Shown here: positions 7,877-16,248 of the stretch, piece by piece | How positions within the stretch are numbered: the first letter of the stretch is position 1 | How the letters are laid out: each line of letters starts with the position of its first letter | Source of the DNA: Canibacter sp052085365 | GTDB taxonomy: Bacteria; Actinomycetota; Actinomycetes; Actinomycetales; Microbacteriaceae | Direction: 5' to 3' | DNA: 22,813 bases | Assembly: GCA_052085365.1 (NCBI GenBank) | Contig: JBQDFP010000024.1 | Coordinates: 1-22,813 of the forward strand | Notes under the pieces: generated by a model | Databases searched by the model: none | What the model was told of the DNA's origin: nothing | Seen by the model: the letters and a program-made list of their open reading frames with translations, nothing else | Translations under genes and position numbers: made by a program

Positions 7877-9568
7877 ATGAGAATTACAAAATTTTTCACG
7901 CTGCTCACGATTGTGGCGCCGCTCACAATCGTGGGTGCAGTACCCTTCAACCTTGAAGCAAGTCCCGAAGGCGGGACGAGTTTAAATGCACCTTCGGTAG
8001 AAGACCCAACCGAAGTGGACGGCACAGAACAAGTGCCAGAGGATGCCGCCGAGAACGGAGAGTTCGGGGACGAACAGACAGATTCCGTTGACGAAGAGGC
8101 CGAAGAGTACAACGATGAGACCGCAGAACTATCTGATGCGTCGGACCCTGAAGACGGACCCTCGAAGGACCACCCCGCAACTCCGCAAGCGCTTACTCGC
8201 ATGAGCGTGGATTCTCTCACCGGAACGACGCAGGCAGAAGCCCCCGCAGGAGGACTCTGGGGCGGCAAGCGAAACGAACGTCTGGGGGGCAGCGACAGGT
8301 ACGAGACTGCAGTGAAGGTGTCTAAGAGCACCTATACAAGCACCGCGAAGACGGTGATAGTAGCTACCGGTATGGACTATCCAGACTCTTTGTCCGCAGC
8401 TCCGCTTGCCGCAAAACTCAAGGCGCCGTTATTGCTCACCGAGACAAACCGAGTGCCAACGGTGACTTCTACGGAAATTGATCGTCTGAAACCAACAGCA
8501 ATCATTATCGTCGGCGGCAAAGGCGTCGTGACTTCGAAGGTTGAATCCGACTTGAAGAAACAAGCGGCTAGCGTCTCACGTCTCTCAGGCGACGACCGGT
8601 ACGCAACGTCTGCTGCGATTTCGAAATATGGTTGGAAGACATCCAGCGAAGCCTTTGTCTCTACAGGCATGGATTATGCGGATGCGCTCGCTGCGGGCCC
8701 AGCCGCGGCGCGCAGAGACGCTCCGGTTATGCTCGTCCCTGGACTTTTGTCAACGGCGCCTGCGGCGGTGAAGAGTCAGCTCAAATCGATGAATGTAAGC
8801 CATATTCGCATAGCGGGTGGAACGGGCGTTGTAACGCCTGCAATTCAAAAATCATTGACATCAGGAACTAGCATCTCGGTGACCCGTTATTCAGGTAGTG
8901 ACCGCTATGACACTTCCGTAAAAATCGCAAACGACAACTTCTCGAGTTCAACGAGTCAAGTTACATACATGGCGAACGGTATGGCTTTCGCAGATGCATT
9001 GACAGGAGCTGCCGCAGCAGGTGCGCAGAATTCGCCTCTGTTGCTCTCCGCGTCAAATTGCATCCCAGCGAACGTCTACAAAGCGAACGATCGAATCCTT
9101 CCAAAAGGGACGTATCTTCTTGGTGGTACTGGTGTGCTCAAAAACACTGTCCTGCACGGAAACGAATGCATGACAGTGAAGCCTAAGGGTATTACTTCAA
9201 CTAACTGGAAGGGCACAAATCAGGCTTACGCGCAACTCAACAAGAAGCGTTATGACGCTGGAGTGTCTGGCGCCCGGCTAGCGGATACAGCTCAAGGCAC
9301 CCCCGCGTATACCTGGTCAAACAGCATGTACTCGAAGGGCTATCGTCAGGATCCGAACGCAAAGAAAAATAATGCGTGGGTAAATGATGGTGCTATCGCG
9401 AGGAGCGGATCAGCAAATCAACTCGTCGACCGCATGTTTGGAAATGCGTCAGCGAAGGTAAGCGTTAGTAGTCAGGTCCGCGGAAAACGCCAGTTTGTAA
9501 GCGTAGGATATGTGTCCGGCAACGGAAACTTCCTGACCGTTTACACGGGAGTCGATGCAGTGAAATGA
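7877..9568 (+). CDS. Secreted CWB2-repeat protein with degenerate CAP/SCP-like C-terminal domain
   Basis: A 563-residue exported protein. ATG with AGGGA 8 bases upstream, then a signal peptide (MRITKFFTLLTIVAPLTIVG). Residues about 26-95 are a very acidic, Glu/Asp-rich linker. Residues about 135-435 hold three cell-wall-binding repeat 2 units, each opening with R(L/Y)xGxDRY(A/D/E)T and containing ATGMDYPDSLSAAPLA-like and IVGGKGVV-like segments. The remaining residues (about 445-563) resemble a CAP domain in layout (QLNKKRYDAG, TWSNSMYSKGY, SANQLVDRMFG, VSVGYVSG) but lack the expected histidines and the Glu-Asn motif, so no enzymatic CAP activity is likely. The CWB2 units are known to bind an anionic wall polymer in Clostridioides difficile; that function here is inferred. 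It follows the LGFP gene by 19 bases. Confidence 0.87.
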   Translation: MRITKFFTLLTIVAPLTIVGAVPFNLEASPEGGTSLNAPSVEDPTEVDGTEQVPEDAAENGEFGDEQTDSVDEEAEEYNDETAELSDASDPEDGPSKDHPATPQALTRMSVDSLTGTTQAEAPAGGLWGGKRNERLGGSDRYETAVKVSKSTYTSTAKTVIVATGMDYPDSLSAAPLAAKLKAPLLLTETNRVPTVTSTEIDRLKPTAIIIVGGKGVVTSKVESDLKKQAASVSRLSGDDRYATSAAISKYGWKTSSEAFVSTGMDYADALAAGPAAARRDAPVMLVPGLLSTAPAAVKSQLKSMNVSHIRIAGGTGVVTPAIQKSLTSGTSISVTRYSGSDRYDTSVKIANDNFSSSTSQVTYMANGMAFADALTGAAAAGAQNSPLLLSASNCIPANVYKANDRILPKGTYLLGGTGVLKNTVLHGNECMTVKPKGITSTNWKGTNQAYAQLNKKRYDAGVSGARLADTAQGTPAYTWSNSMYSKGYRQDPNAKKNNAWVNDGAIARSGSANQLVDRMFGNASAKVSVSSQVRGKRQFVSVGYVSGNGNFLTVYTGVDAVK

Positions 9569-9585
9569 CATAAAACCGCATGTCA
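9566..9585 (+). terminator. Weak hairpin after the CWB2-CAP gene
   Basis: TGACAT (9566-9571, including the stop codon) pairs with ATGTCA (9580-9585) across an 8-base loop, followed only by CTTT. The stem is short and A/T-rich, so it would be a leaky terminator at best. Its place at the end of the surface-protein pair and before a gene of different function makes a terminator plausible. Confidence 0.3.
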
Positions 9586-9612
9586 CTTTGGCGAGAGACA
9601 GGTGTACATCGG

Positions 9613-9639
9613 TTGACCCGCAGGTATCGCGGTTAGACT
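9613..9639 (+). promoter_or_regulatory. Candidate promoter for the aminotransferase operon
   Basis: TTGACC (9613-9618) and TAGACT (9634-9639) lie 15 bases apart in the 120-base space before the aminotransferase start. The spacing is short of the 17-base optimum, so this is tentative. The predicted leader would be about 43 bases, with AAGGAAG at 9676-9682 as ribosome-binding site. Confidence 0.35.
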
Positions 9640-9688
9640 TGGTTTCGCGACCGCTACATCCACGCCATTCTCATAAGGAAGATACCCC

Positions 9689-10798
9689 GTGAACGAATTC
9701 ATTCCTGCTGCAAAGCCGCTCATCGGTAACGAAGAACGCGCAGCAGTAGACCGTGTACTGCAATCCGGAATGATCGCGCAAGGGCCAGAAGTGGCAGCGT
9801 TCGAAAAAGAATTCGCGAACTTCTTTGTTGAGGGTCGCGAAACTGTCGCAGTAAATAGCGGCACGAGCGGACAGCACTTGGGCCTGCTCGCAGCAAGCGT
9901 CGGTCCGGGCGACGAGGTCATCGTTCCATCGTTCACGTTTGCCGCCACTGGCAACTCGGTTGTGCTCACTGGCGCTACGCCAGTGTTTGTCGACATTGAG
10001 CCGGAAACCTTCACACTTGACCCAGAAAGTGTTCGAGCAGCAGTCACTGACAAAACTAAAGGCATTATGCCAGTGCACCTCTACGGTCACCCATTCTTGG
10101 CAAACGAGATCAGCAAGATCGCTGAAGAATTCGACCTCATGATCTTTGAAGACGCTGCACAAGCTCATGGGGCATCACAAGATGGAAGGCCAGTTGGGAC
10201 ATTCGGCACATTTGCCATGTTCAGCCTGTACCCCACGAAAAACATGACGAGCGGTGAAGGCGGTATGGTCACGTGCGCGGATGGCGAGATCGCGAGAAAC
10301 GTTCGATTGCTTCGCAACCAGGGCATGGAAACCCAGTACGCCAACGAGGTCATCGGATTTAACACACGCATGACTGACATTCACGCCGCCATTGGTCGCG
10401 AACAGTTAAAGAAGGTTGGAGCCTGGACCGAAACCCGCCAGCGTAACGCTGCGTTTCTGAACAGTGCTCTTGAAGAAATTGCTGGAATCACTGTTCCGAT
10501 AGTCCGTCCTGGTGCAGTTCACGTCTACCACCAGTACACGATTCGAATCGACGCATCTGAACGCGACCGTCTTCGTGACGCATTGCGCGAAGAACATCAG
10601 ATTGGTTCGGGTGTCTACTACCCCATTCCAAACCACCGTTTGCCATCGCTTACCAAGTACGCGCCGAATCTCGAACTTCCTGAAACCGAAAAGGCAGCAA
10701 GAGAAGTACTCTCACTTCCCGTGCACCCGTCTCTGACCGAAAATGACCTTGATCGAATCGTTCAGGGCGTTGCATCTGTCATGCGTGCTGGCGCATAA
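9689..10798 (+). CDS. DegT/DnrJ/EryC1/StrS-family PLP sugar aminotransferase
   Basis: A 369-residue cytosolic, PLP-dependent enzyme that aminates a keto group on a nucleotide sugar with glutamate as usual donor. Motifs seen: FIPAAKPLIGNEERAAVDRVL at the N-terminus, VNSGTSGQHL and VIVPSFTFAATGN around the cofactor, EDAAQAHGA with the Asp that contacts PLP, and SLYPTKNMTSGEGG with Lys184 as the Schiff-base lysine. FNTRMTDIHAAIGREQL and the C-terminal Y(Y/H)PIPNHRLPS segment are also typical. Length is normal. The start is GTG with AAGGAAG 6 bases upstream. In this context it fits the WbpE step, making UDP-GlcNAc(3NH2)A. Third bases of codons look more GC-rich here than in the glycosyltransferase genes that follow. 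It starts 120 bases after the CWB2 gene, so it probably has its own promoter. Confidence 0.92.
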   Translation: MNEFIPAAKPLIGNEERAAVDRVLQSGMIAQGPEVAAFEKEFANFFVEGRETVAVNSGTSGQHLGLLAASVGPGDEVIVPSFTFAATGNSVVLTGATPVFVDIEPETFTLDPESVRAAVTDKTKGIMPVHLYGHPFLANEISKIAEEFDLMIFEDAAQAHGASQDGRPVGTFGTFAMFSLYPTKNMTSGEGGMVTCADGEIARNVRLLRNQGMETQYANEVIGFNTRMTDIHAAIGREQLKKVGAWTETRQRNAAFLNSALEEIAGITVPIVRPGAVHVYHQYTIRIDASERDRLRDALREEHQIGSGVYYPIPNHRLPSLTKYAPNLELPETEKAAREVLSLPVHPSLTENDLDRIVQGVASVMRAGA

Positions 10799-10821
10799 CC
10801 CGTTCAAGGAATACAGGAAAA

Positions 10822-12018
10822 GTGCGGATAAAAATCGCAAGCCGAATATTCGAGCCCGAGCCAAGCGCCGCGTCGTTCCGTTTATCGGCCCTAGCAACTG
10901 CATTTGTTAAAGCTGGGCACGAGGTTATAGTGGACACAGTCCGTCCCACAAAATCTCAAGCGAGCCACCACGGTGATGATGCTCGCCCCTATCGGGTGCG
11001 ACGACATCGAGTTCTTCGGGACCGTTCGGGATACGTTCGCGGTTATTTACAGTACCTCAGCTACGACGTCCCTTTGTTTCTCAGGGTGTTATTCGGACGA
11101 CGGGCCGATCTATACATAGTCGAGCCCCCTCCAACCTCGGGATTCTTTATCAGGCTCGCAACTTCCGTTCGAAGAATCCCATACGCTTATTACGCAGCAG
11201 ATATTTGGTCGGACGCAGCGCAACAAACGGGAGCGTCCAGCTTCATTATTCGTGTCGTAGCAGCGCTTGAAAAGTGGGTCTGGAAAGGGGCGAAGCCCGT
11301 GCTCTCGGTATCGCCCGGTGTGTCAAAACGACTACGTGAACTAGTGCCGAATTTGCAACCACTTGAAGTGGGGAATGGCATTGATACCAAGAGATTCCTA
11401 GCCAAGATTGACCCGCATGACGGCCTGGAGCAGCGCTTAAATACTTTTGTTTACGCTGGCACAGCGTCTGAGTGGCACGGCGCGGATATATTCATTCGAG
11501 CGTTTGCTTCTCGTCGAGACGAACTTACCGATTACACCCTGCAGTTTATTGGCGGCGGATCAGAAGTTGACAACTTGAGATACCTCGCACGCAGGCTAGG
11601 CGTTGGACAGAGAGTCTCATTTGAACCATCACTTCGGCCTGAACAGCTCGGGCCTCGTCTTGCAAACTGTACGTTGGCACTAGCGAGCCTAAAACCACAT
11701 AGTGGCTATGACTTTGCGTTTCCTACGAAACTATATTCCGCTGCTGCCTGTGGTGCCCCGCTTCTGCATACCGGTGGCGGGCCCGGTGCAGACTTCGTAC
11801 TTCAGAGAGTGGACGGTCGTTCGATCGGTGAAGCCGTAGCCTTTAACGAAGTTGACGTAGCAGCGGCGCTTGTTCATGCTGTTCAGGTGCCGCCGGATGC
11901 GCGATCCGTTACTCGGCGATTAGCAGTTCGACGCTGGGCGCAATTGAACGTTGACATTCAATCGGTTGCCGAAAACGCTGTCAATGCGCTCATTCCACTG
12001 GAGGGTACACGCTCGTGA
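10822..12018 (+). CDS. GT-B fold glycosyltransferase (family 4-like)
   Basis: A 398-residue soluble enzyme. The N-terminal half opens with IKIASRIFEPEPSAASFRLSALA, a nucleotide-sugar transferase start, and contains VEPPPTSGFFIRLA and AADIWSDAAQQTG. The C-terminal half has FVYAGTASEWHGADIFIRAF and LALASLKPHSGYDFAFPTKLYSAAACGAPLL; the Lys-Leu-Tyr segment and the small-residue turn after it form the donor-binding site of GT4 enzymes. The classical EX7E motif is replaced by FPTKLYSAAACG, as in the subgroup that transfers N-acetylated aminosugars. The start is GTG with CAGGA 4 bases upstream, 23 bases after the aminotransferase stop. It ends in a 4-base GTGA overlap with the ABC exporter gene. Donor and acceptor cannot be told from sequence. 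Confidence 0.85.
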   Translation: MRIKIASRIFEPEPSAASFRLSALATAFVKAGHEVIVDTVRPTKSQASHHGDDARPYRVRRHRVLRDRSGYVRGYLQYLSYDVPLFLRVLFGRRADLYIVEPPPTSGFFIRLATSVRRIPYAYYAADIWSDAAQQTGASSFIIRVVAALEKWVWKGAKPVLSVSPGVSKRLRELVPNLQPLEVGNGIDTKRFLAKIDPHDGLEQRLNTFVYAGTASEWHGADIFIRAFASRRDELTDYTLQFIGGGSEVDNLRYLARRLGVGQRVSFEPSLRPEQLGPRLANCTLALASLKPHSGYDFAFPTKLYSAAACGAPLLHTGGGPGADFVLQRVDGRSIGEAVAFNEVDVAAALVHAVQVPPDARSVTRRLAVRRWAQLNVDIQSVAENAVNALIPLEGTRS

Positions 12019-13796
12019 ATCGAATAATGCGAACGCTTTCACGGCTGTTCAAGGTGATGCCAGCCGGAGCCCGTCCTTTTTACGTTGGATACGCGATCGT
12101 TACCGGGCTGTTGGCGCTCTTGGACTCACTTGCCTTGGGGCTGATAGCAGTGGCGATCACGCCTCTTGTTGCTGGGGACCCAATTACACTTCCCATTATT
12201 GGCGAGTTGCCGGAGTCCGCCACAATCTGGCTCGTGCTTGTAATATGTGCACTCTTTGTTTTGAAGAGTGGACTCGCAATTGTGTTGCATTTGGTCGCGA
12301 CTAGACGCTTTGCTCGTTACGAGCTTGAGGTTGGCCAACAGCTCTTCGACGCCTACACACACTCAAGCTGGGAAGATCGGTCACGTCTTTCAACTGCAGA
12401 AATCACGCGCATCGTTGATAGTTCAATGGCGAATACCACTATTGGTTTTATCCTCCCTATCTCCCAGATCCCCGGGAACGCTCTGACTTTTGTCTCGGTG
12501 CTGCTTGTACTCGTTGTAGCACAGCCGCTCTCGGCACTGATAGCGCTCTTGTATCTCTCGGCAATTAGCCTGGTTATGATCTTCGTAGTCACAAAACGTG
12601 CCCAAAGCGCAGGTCGAAATAACCGAAAGTATGCTTACCGCGCAGCTCGAGTAATGACTGAAATGGTAGATGCACTTAAAGAAGTCACGCTTCGCGGCAA
12701 GCTACAGGAAATCGCCGCCGTAGTGAGGGGCGATCGGTATTTCGCGACACGAGCAAGGGCGAATATCTCGTTCTTCTCAATAGTTCCGAAATACGCATTC
12801 GAAGCTGCACTCATTGGTGGGTTCCTTCTGGTGGGTGGAGCGGCGTTCCTTTTTCAGGGACCAGAAGCCGCTGTCGTAGCCGTCTCGCTGTTTGCTGCGA
12901 CGGGCTTCCGCATGATTCCCGCGCTGACATCAATGCAGAACAGTATTACCCAGGCATCGTCTAACGAAGCCTACGCAAAAGACGTGATTCGAGAACTGGC
13001 CCGCGCACTGGAAATGGAACCCACCCGAGTTGAGAGAAAGAATGACACCGAGGTTCTGCCAGAGCATCCAAATCAAATTTCATTTGAAGGTGTTTCGTTT
13101 CGTTACCCCGGGGCGGAACATAATGTTATTAATGAAGTCAATCTAGACATTTCTCTTGGTTCTCGACTCGCGATTGTAGGCCCGTCCGGCGCAGGAAAAT
13201 CTACGATGGTCGATCTCCTCTTAGGGCTCAGCCAGCCTACTCAGGGCGAAATCCTCGTTGACTCTCGTCCTCTCCGTAATTCGCTTCACCAATGGAGATC
13301 TCGGGTAGGCTACGTGCCTCAGCGGGTCGCTCTCTTCGACGGTTCAATCGCGCAGAATGTTGCTTTAACATGGGGCGATGATTTCGATGAAGAGCGAGTT
13401 AAAAGCGCAATTGCACAGGCTCAACTTGAGGAACTACTGTCGAGGGCCGGTGGTATTCACGAACACATTGGCGAGCGAGGAATGGCAATTTCTGGCGGCC
13501 AACAACAGCGTCTCGGTATCGCAAGAGCTCTCTACGCAAACCCACTAGTACTCGTACTAGACGAAGCAACCAGCGCGCTCGACACGGCTACCGAGAATCG
13601 GGTCACCGAAGCAATGCGGGACCTCAAGGGAGAAGTCACATTCGTGACGATCGCCCACCGACTAGCGACGATTCGTGATTATGATCACGTTTGCTACCTT
13701 GATGGAGGGAAAATACTCGGACACGGGACGTTCGATGAAGTTGTGGCGACTGTGCCCGAATTTGAGCTCCAAGCGAGTCTCGCTGGATTGAGTTAA
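12015..13796 (+). CDS. ABC exporter with fused membrane and ATPase domains (possible lipid-oligosaccharide flippase)
   Basis: A 593-residue half-transporter expected to dimerise. Residues about 15-310 contain around six membrane segments. The ATPase domain follows: ISFEGVSFRYPG, Walker A GPSGAGKST (about 389-397), Q-loop GYVPQRVALFDGSI, signature SGGQQQRLGIARAL, Walker B LVLVLDEATSALD and H-loop TIAHRLATI. All catalytic elements are intact. The architecture is that of MsbA and of PglK, which flips undecaprenyl-linked oligosaccharides; the position inside a glycosyltransferase operon supports a PglK-like role, by inference. GTG start overlaps the previous stop by 4 bases, and its stop overlaps the next ATG by one base. 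It is a second export system, distinct from the ABC-2 permease at 43-921. Confidence 0.9.
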   Translation: MNRIMRTLSRLFKVMPAGARPFYVGYAIVTGLLALLDSLALGLIAVAITPLVAGDPITLPIIGELPESATIWLVLVICALFVLKSGLAIVLHLVATRRFARYELEVGQQLFDAYTHSSWEDRSRLSTAEITRIVDSSMANTTIGFILPISQIPGNALTFVSVLLVLVVAQPLSALIALLYLSAISLVMIFVVTKRAQSAGRNNRKYAYRAARVMTEMVDALKEVTLRGKLQEIAAVVRGDRYFATRARANISFFSIVPKYAFEAALIGGFLLVGGAAFLFQGPEAAVVAVSLFAATGFRMIPALTSMQNSITQASSNEAYAKDVIRELARALEMEPTRVERKNDTEVLPEHPNQISFEGVSFRYPGAEHNVINEVNLDISLGSRLAIVGPSGAGKSTMVDLLLGLSQPTQGEILVDSRPLRNSLHQWRSRVGYVPQRVALFDGSIAQNVALTWGDDFDEERVKSAIAQAQLEELLSRAGGIHEHIGERGMAISGGQQQRLGIARALYANPLVLVLDEATSALDTATENRVTEAMRDLKGEVTFVTIAHRLATIRDYDHVCYLDGGKILGHGTFDEVVATVPEFELQASLAGLS

Positions 13797-16246
13797 TGAT
13801 TGCGAGTCGCCCCCGGGTTCTCGTGGTTACCCCGTGGTTTCCCAGTTTGAAGGAGCCAGGGGCGGGTTCGTTTGTGCAGCGTGACGTCGAACTACTTTCA
13901 CGATTCGTGGATGTTACGGTCGTTCATCTCGGTGCACCACAGTTCTTCGGTGCGGACCTAAATATTGAAGATCAATACGAGGATTATCGGGTCATTAGGA
14001 TTCCTTTTTCCCTCGTTAAGTACGGGCAGTGGATACAGGCAGCGAGAACTATCCGGCGGGAGCTCAAGAGGGCTGATGTCTTGCACACTATGTCGTATCA
14101 TGCATTACCCCCAATGACCCTTCTCAAGGTTGATAAACCGTGGATACATACTGAGCATTTCAGCGGCTTGCTGAGTGCGCCAACCGGGAATTCAAGAAGT
14201 GTTTGGTTGCAGAAACGTGTACGAGAGCAGCTCCGACGCCCGGATCGAATGGTTGCAGTCAGCACTTATCTTGCTGTTGCATTAAAGGCATATCGAAGGG
14301 ACCAAATAGGCATCATAGGAAATGCTGTTCCCGTTGGCCGACCACACGTGCTCGATGCAGAAACCTGGTTGTTTTCTGAAGTCAACCTTGTTTCGGTTGG
14401 TCGGATTCAAGAAGCCAAAGGTGCTCGAGCAGCTGTGGAAACGCTCATCGAGCTTAACGAAAGAGGCGTTAAGGCCACCTTGACATGGGTAGGCACAGGC
14501 CCGTTGCAAGCTGAACTCGAGAAGAAAGCTGCGCAATACGACCTTGAGAAGCAGCTGAAATTTGTAGGTGCCGTTACTCCCGAGCGCGTCGGAGATTATC
14601 TTGACGCGGCAAACGTCTTTCTCCTACCAACGCGCTCTGAAACTTTCGGCGTAGCGCTCGCTGAGGCTTATGCTTCAGGACTTCCAATAGTCACAGGGGA
14701 CCGAGGTGGATTTACCGATTTCCTTGATGAGGAGTCCACTGTGCAGGTTCCCACGGATGATTTTTCAGGCACTAATCTTGCGAACGCAGTTGAACTCGTG
14801 ATCTCGCGTTCAAATCTCCCGTCCCGCGCAGAGATCGCCCGTCGTGCCGCAGAGGCTTTTGACGAGAATCAGAGGCTCGAAGAATATTCGCGTCTCTATT
14901 CGTCGCTTGGTCTGACAATCAGAACTGAATCGACAACTGTGCGGCAAATCCAATGCCGGTCGACTGAAGCGCACCCGTCAATGGCCCGTCCGCTGGACGG
15001 TAAAAAAATCGCGTATCTATTGCGCGGGGTTATCGCGAACGACGCGCGTGTTCATCGAACAGCGAAAGCGGCAAAAAATGCGGGTGCAGAGACTCGAGTT
15101 TTCTATCGACCGGGGGTCACCGGCGTAGAGGGCTCAGTCCCGGAGGCATTACGGAACGAAGTAACCGATATGAGCGAATGGAATCTTCCACTTCGTCAAC
15201 GAAACCTGGACACGGGGAAGTATGAGTGGAAAAACCTCAACAGGCGGCCGCTTCTTGTGTTCCTGGACAGAGTTCCAAAAGTTGGCACGTCATTTGCCAA
15301 CTACTTCGCGGAACGAGGGCTAGCAAGGAAGTTGCGTAATGAGGTCGCTAACTACGCACCTGACTTGGTACATGCACATGATGCCAACACACTCACGCTC
15401 GCTCGACTAAGCAGTCGAGGTAACGCGCCGTTTGTTTACGATGCGCACGAAATGTGGCGCGGAAACTACCAAAAACCACACCCTTGGTATATGCGGGGCT
15501 ATATGCGGTTTTTTGAAGCGAAAGCGCTGAGGAAATCAGCTGGGCTTATTACTGTTTCTAACAGCATCATGCGCTGGATGCGTCGTGAGTACGAGTATGT
15601 AAAGCCGACTGCAGTTGTGAGAAATGTTCCCGAGCGTGCCACAGAATCAGCTTTTCAAAATGCCCGTCACATTCGCAAAGAGCTCGGGTTAGATGACGAA
15701 GCAAAGATTTTGCTCTATGGCGGGGCCGTGCTTCCTTATCGGGGAATTGAACAAGCAATAGAAGCGCTGGCGTTAGTTCCAGAGCAGACTAATCTTGTAG
15801 TGGTCGGATACGGGCAATCGAGTTACCTGAGCACGTTGAAAGAACTTGCGAGCAACAATGGAGTTCGCGACAGAGTCTGGTTCTTTGGGGCTGTTCCTCA
15901 TACGCAGCTAGTGGGCACGGTAGCTCAAGCGGACATATCGCTTGTCTGTATTCAGGCGATATCACCCAGCTTTAGGTTTAGTTTGCCGAATAAATTATTT
16001 GAAGCGATTCAAGCTAATACTCCCGTAATAGCGAGTGATATTCCCGATCTTAAGGCGCTGGTGACCGAGACCGGTGTGGGAAAGGTTGTTTCTGGTTGGA
16101 CAGCGGAACAGCTGGCAAAGACAGTAATCGAAATCCTCCAGAACGCTGACCATATTAAGGAAAAGCTTTTGAACGTCGCTTCATCGCTGAACTGGGAAAC
16201 CGAGTCAAAAGTATTGATTAGGTTTTACACGGATATTCTAAACTAA
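13796..16246 (+). CDS. Tandem (fused) two-domain glycosyltransferase, GT4 + GT4
   Basis: An 816-residue protein about twice the usual length, because it joins two complete GT-B enzymes. Domain 1 (about 1-372): RVLVVTPWFPSLKEPGAGSF at the start, VSVGRIQEAKGA, and FLLPTRSETFGVALAEAYASG with the EX7E-type motif. A linker (about 373-400) rich in Thr, Arg and Ser follows. Domain 2 (about 401-816): KKIAYLLRGVIANDARVHRTA, VYDAHEMWRGNY, ILLYGGAVLPYRGIEQAIEAL and SLPNKLFEAIQANTPVIASD. Each domain has its own donor site, so the protein could add two sugars in turn. ATG overlaps the previous stop by one base. An in-frame ATG at 14981, at the head of domain 2, has no clear ribosome-binding site but could be a secondary start. 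Confidence 0.85.
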   Translation: MIASRPRVLVVTPWFPSLKEPGAGSFVQRDVELLSRFVDVTVVHLGAPQFFGADLNIEDQYEDYRVIRIPFSLVKYGQWIQAARTIRRELKRADVLHTMSYHALPPMTLLKVDKPWIHTEHFSGLLSAPTGNSRSVWLQKRVREQLRRPDRMVAVSTYLAVALKAYRRDQIGIIGNAVPVGRPHVLDAETWLFSEVNLVSVGRIQEAKGARAAVETLIELNERGVKATLTWVGTGPLQAELEKKAAQYDLEKQLKFVGAVTPERVGDYLDAANVFLLPTRSETFGVALAEAYASGLPIVTGDRGGFTDFLDEESTVQVPTDDFSGTNLANAVELVISRSNLPSRAEIARRAAEAFDENQRLEEYSRLYSSLGLTIRTESTTVRQIQCRSTEAHPSMARPLDGKKIAYLLRGVIANDARVHRTAKAAKNAGAETRVFYRPGVTGVEGSVPEALRNEVTDMSEWNLPLRQRNLDTGKYEWKNLNRRPLLVFLDRVPKVGTSFANYFAERGLARKLRNEVANYAPDLVHAHDANTLTLARLSSRGNAPFVYDAHEMWRGNYQKPHPWYMRGYMRFFEAKALRKSAGLITVSNSIMRWMRREYEYVKPTAVVRNVPERATESAFQNARHIRKELGLDDEAKILLYGGAVLPYRGIEQAIEALALVPEQTNLVVVGYGQSSYLSTLKELASNNGVRDRVWFFGAVPHTQLVGTVAQADISLVCIQAISPSFRFSLPNKLFEAIQANTPVIASDIPDLKALVTETGVGKVVSGWTAEQLAKTVIEILQNADHIKEKLLNVASSLNWETESKVLIRFYTDILN

Positions 16247-16248
16247 CT

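Noticed and set aside
7822..8331. Antisense open frame of 169 codons opposite the CWB2-CAP gene
   Set aside because: A Ser-rich shadow of the acidic Glu/Asp linker on the plus strand; no domain, no ribosome-binding site.
9629..9654. GCGGT/ACCGC inverted repeat as terminator or riboswitch
   Set aside because: Five-base stem with a 16-base loop overlapping the candidate promoter; no T run and no known riboswitch pattern.
9583..10168. Two overlapping antisense frames near the aminotransferase start
   Set aside because: They overlap each other and the strongly supported aminotransferase; composition is that of shadows.
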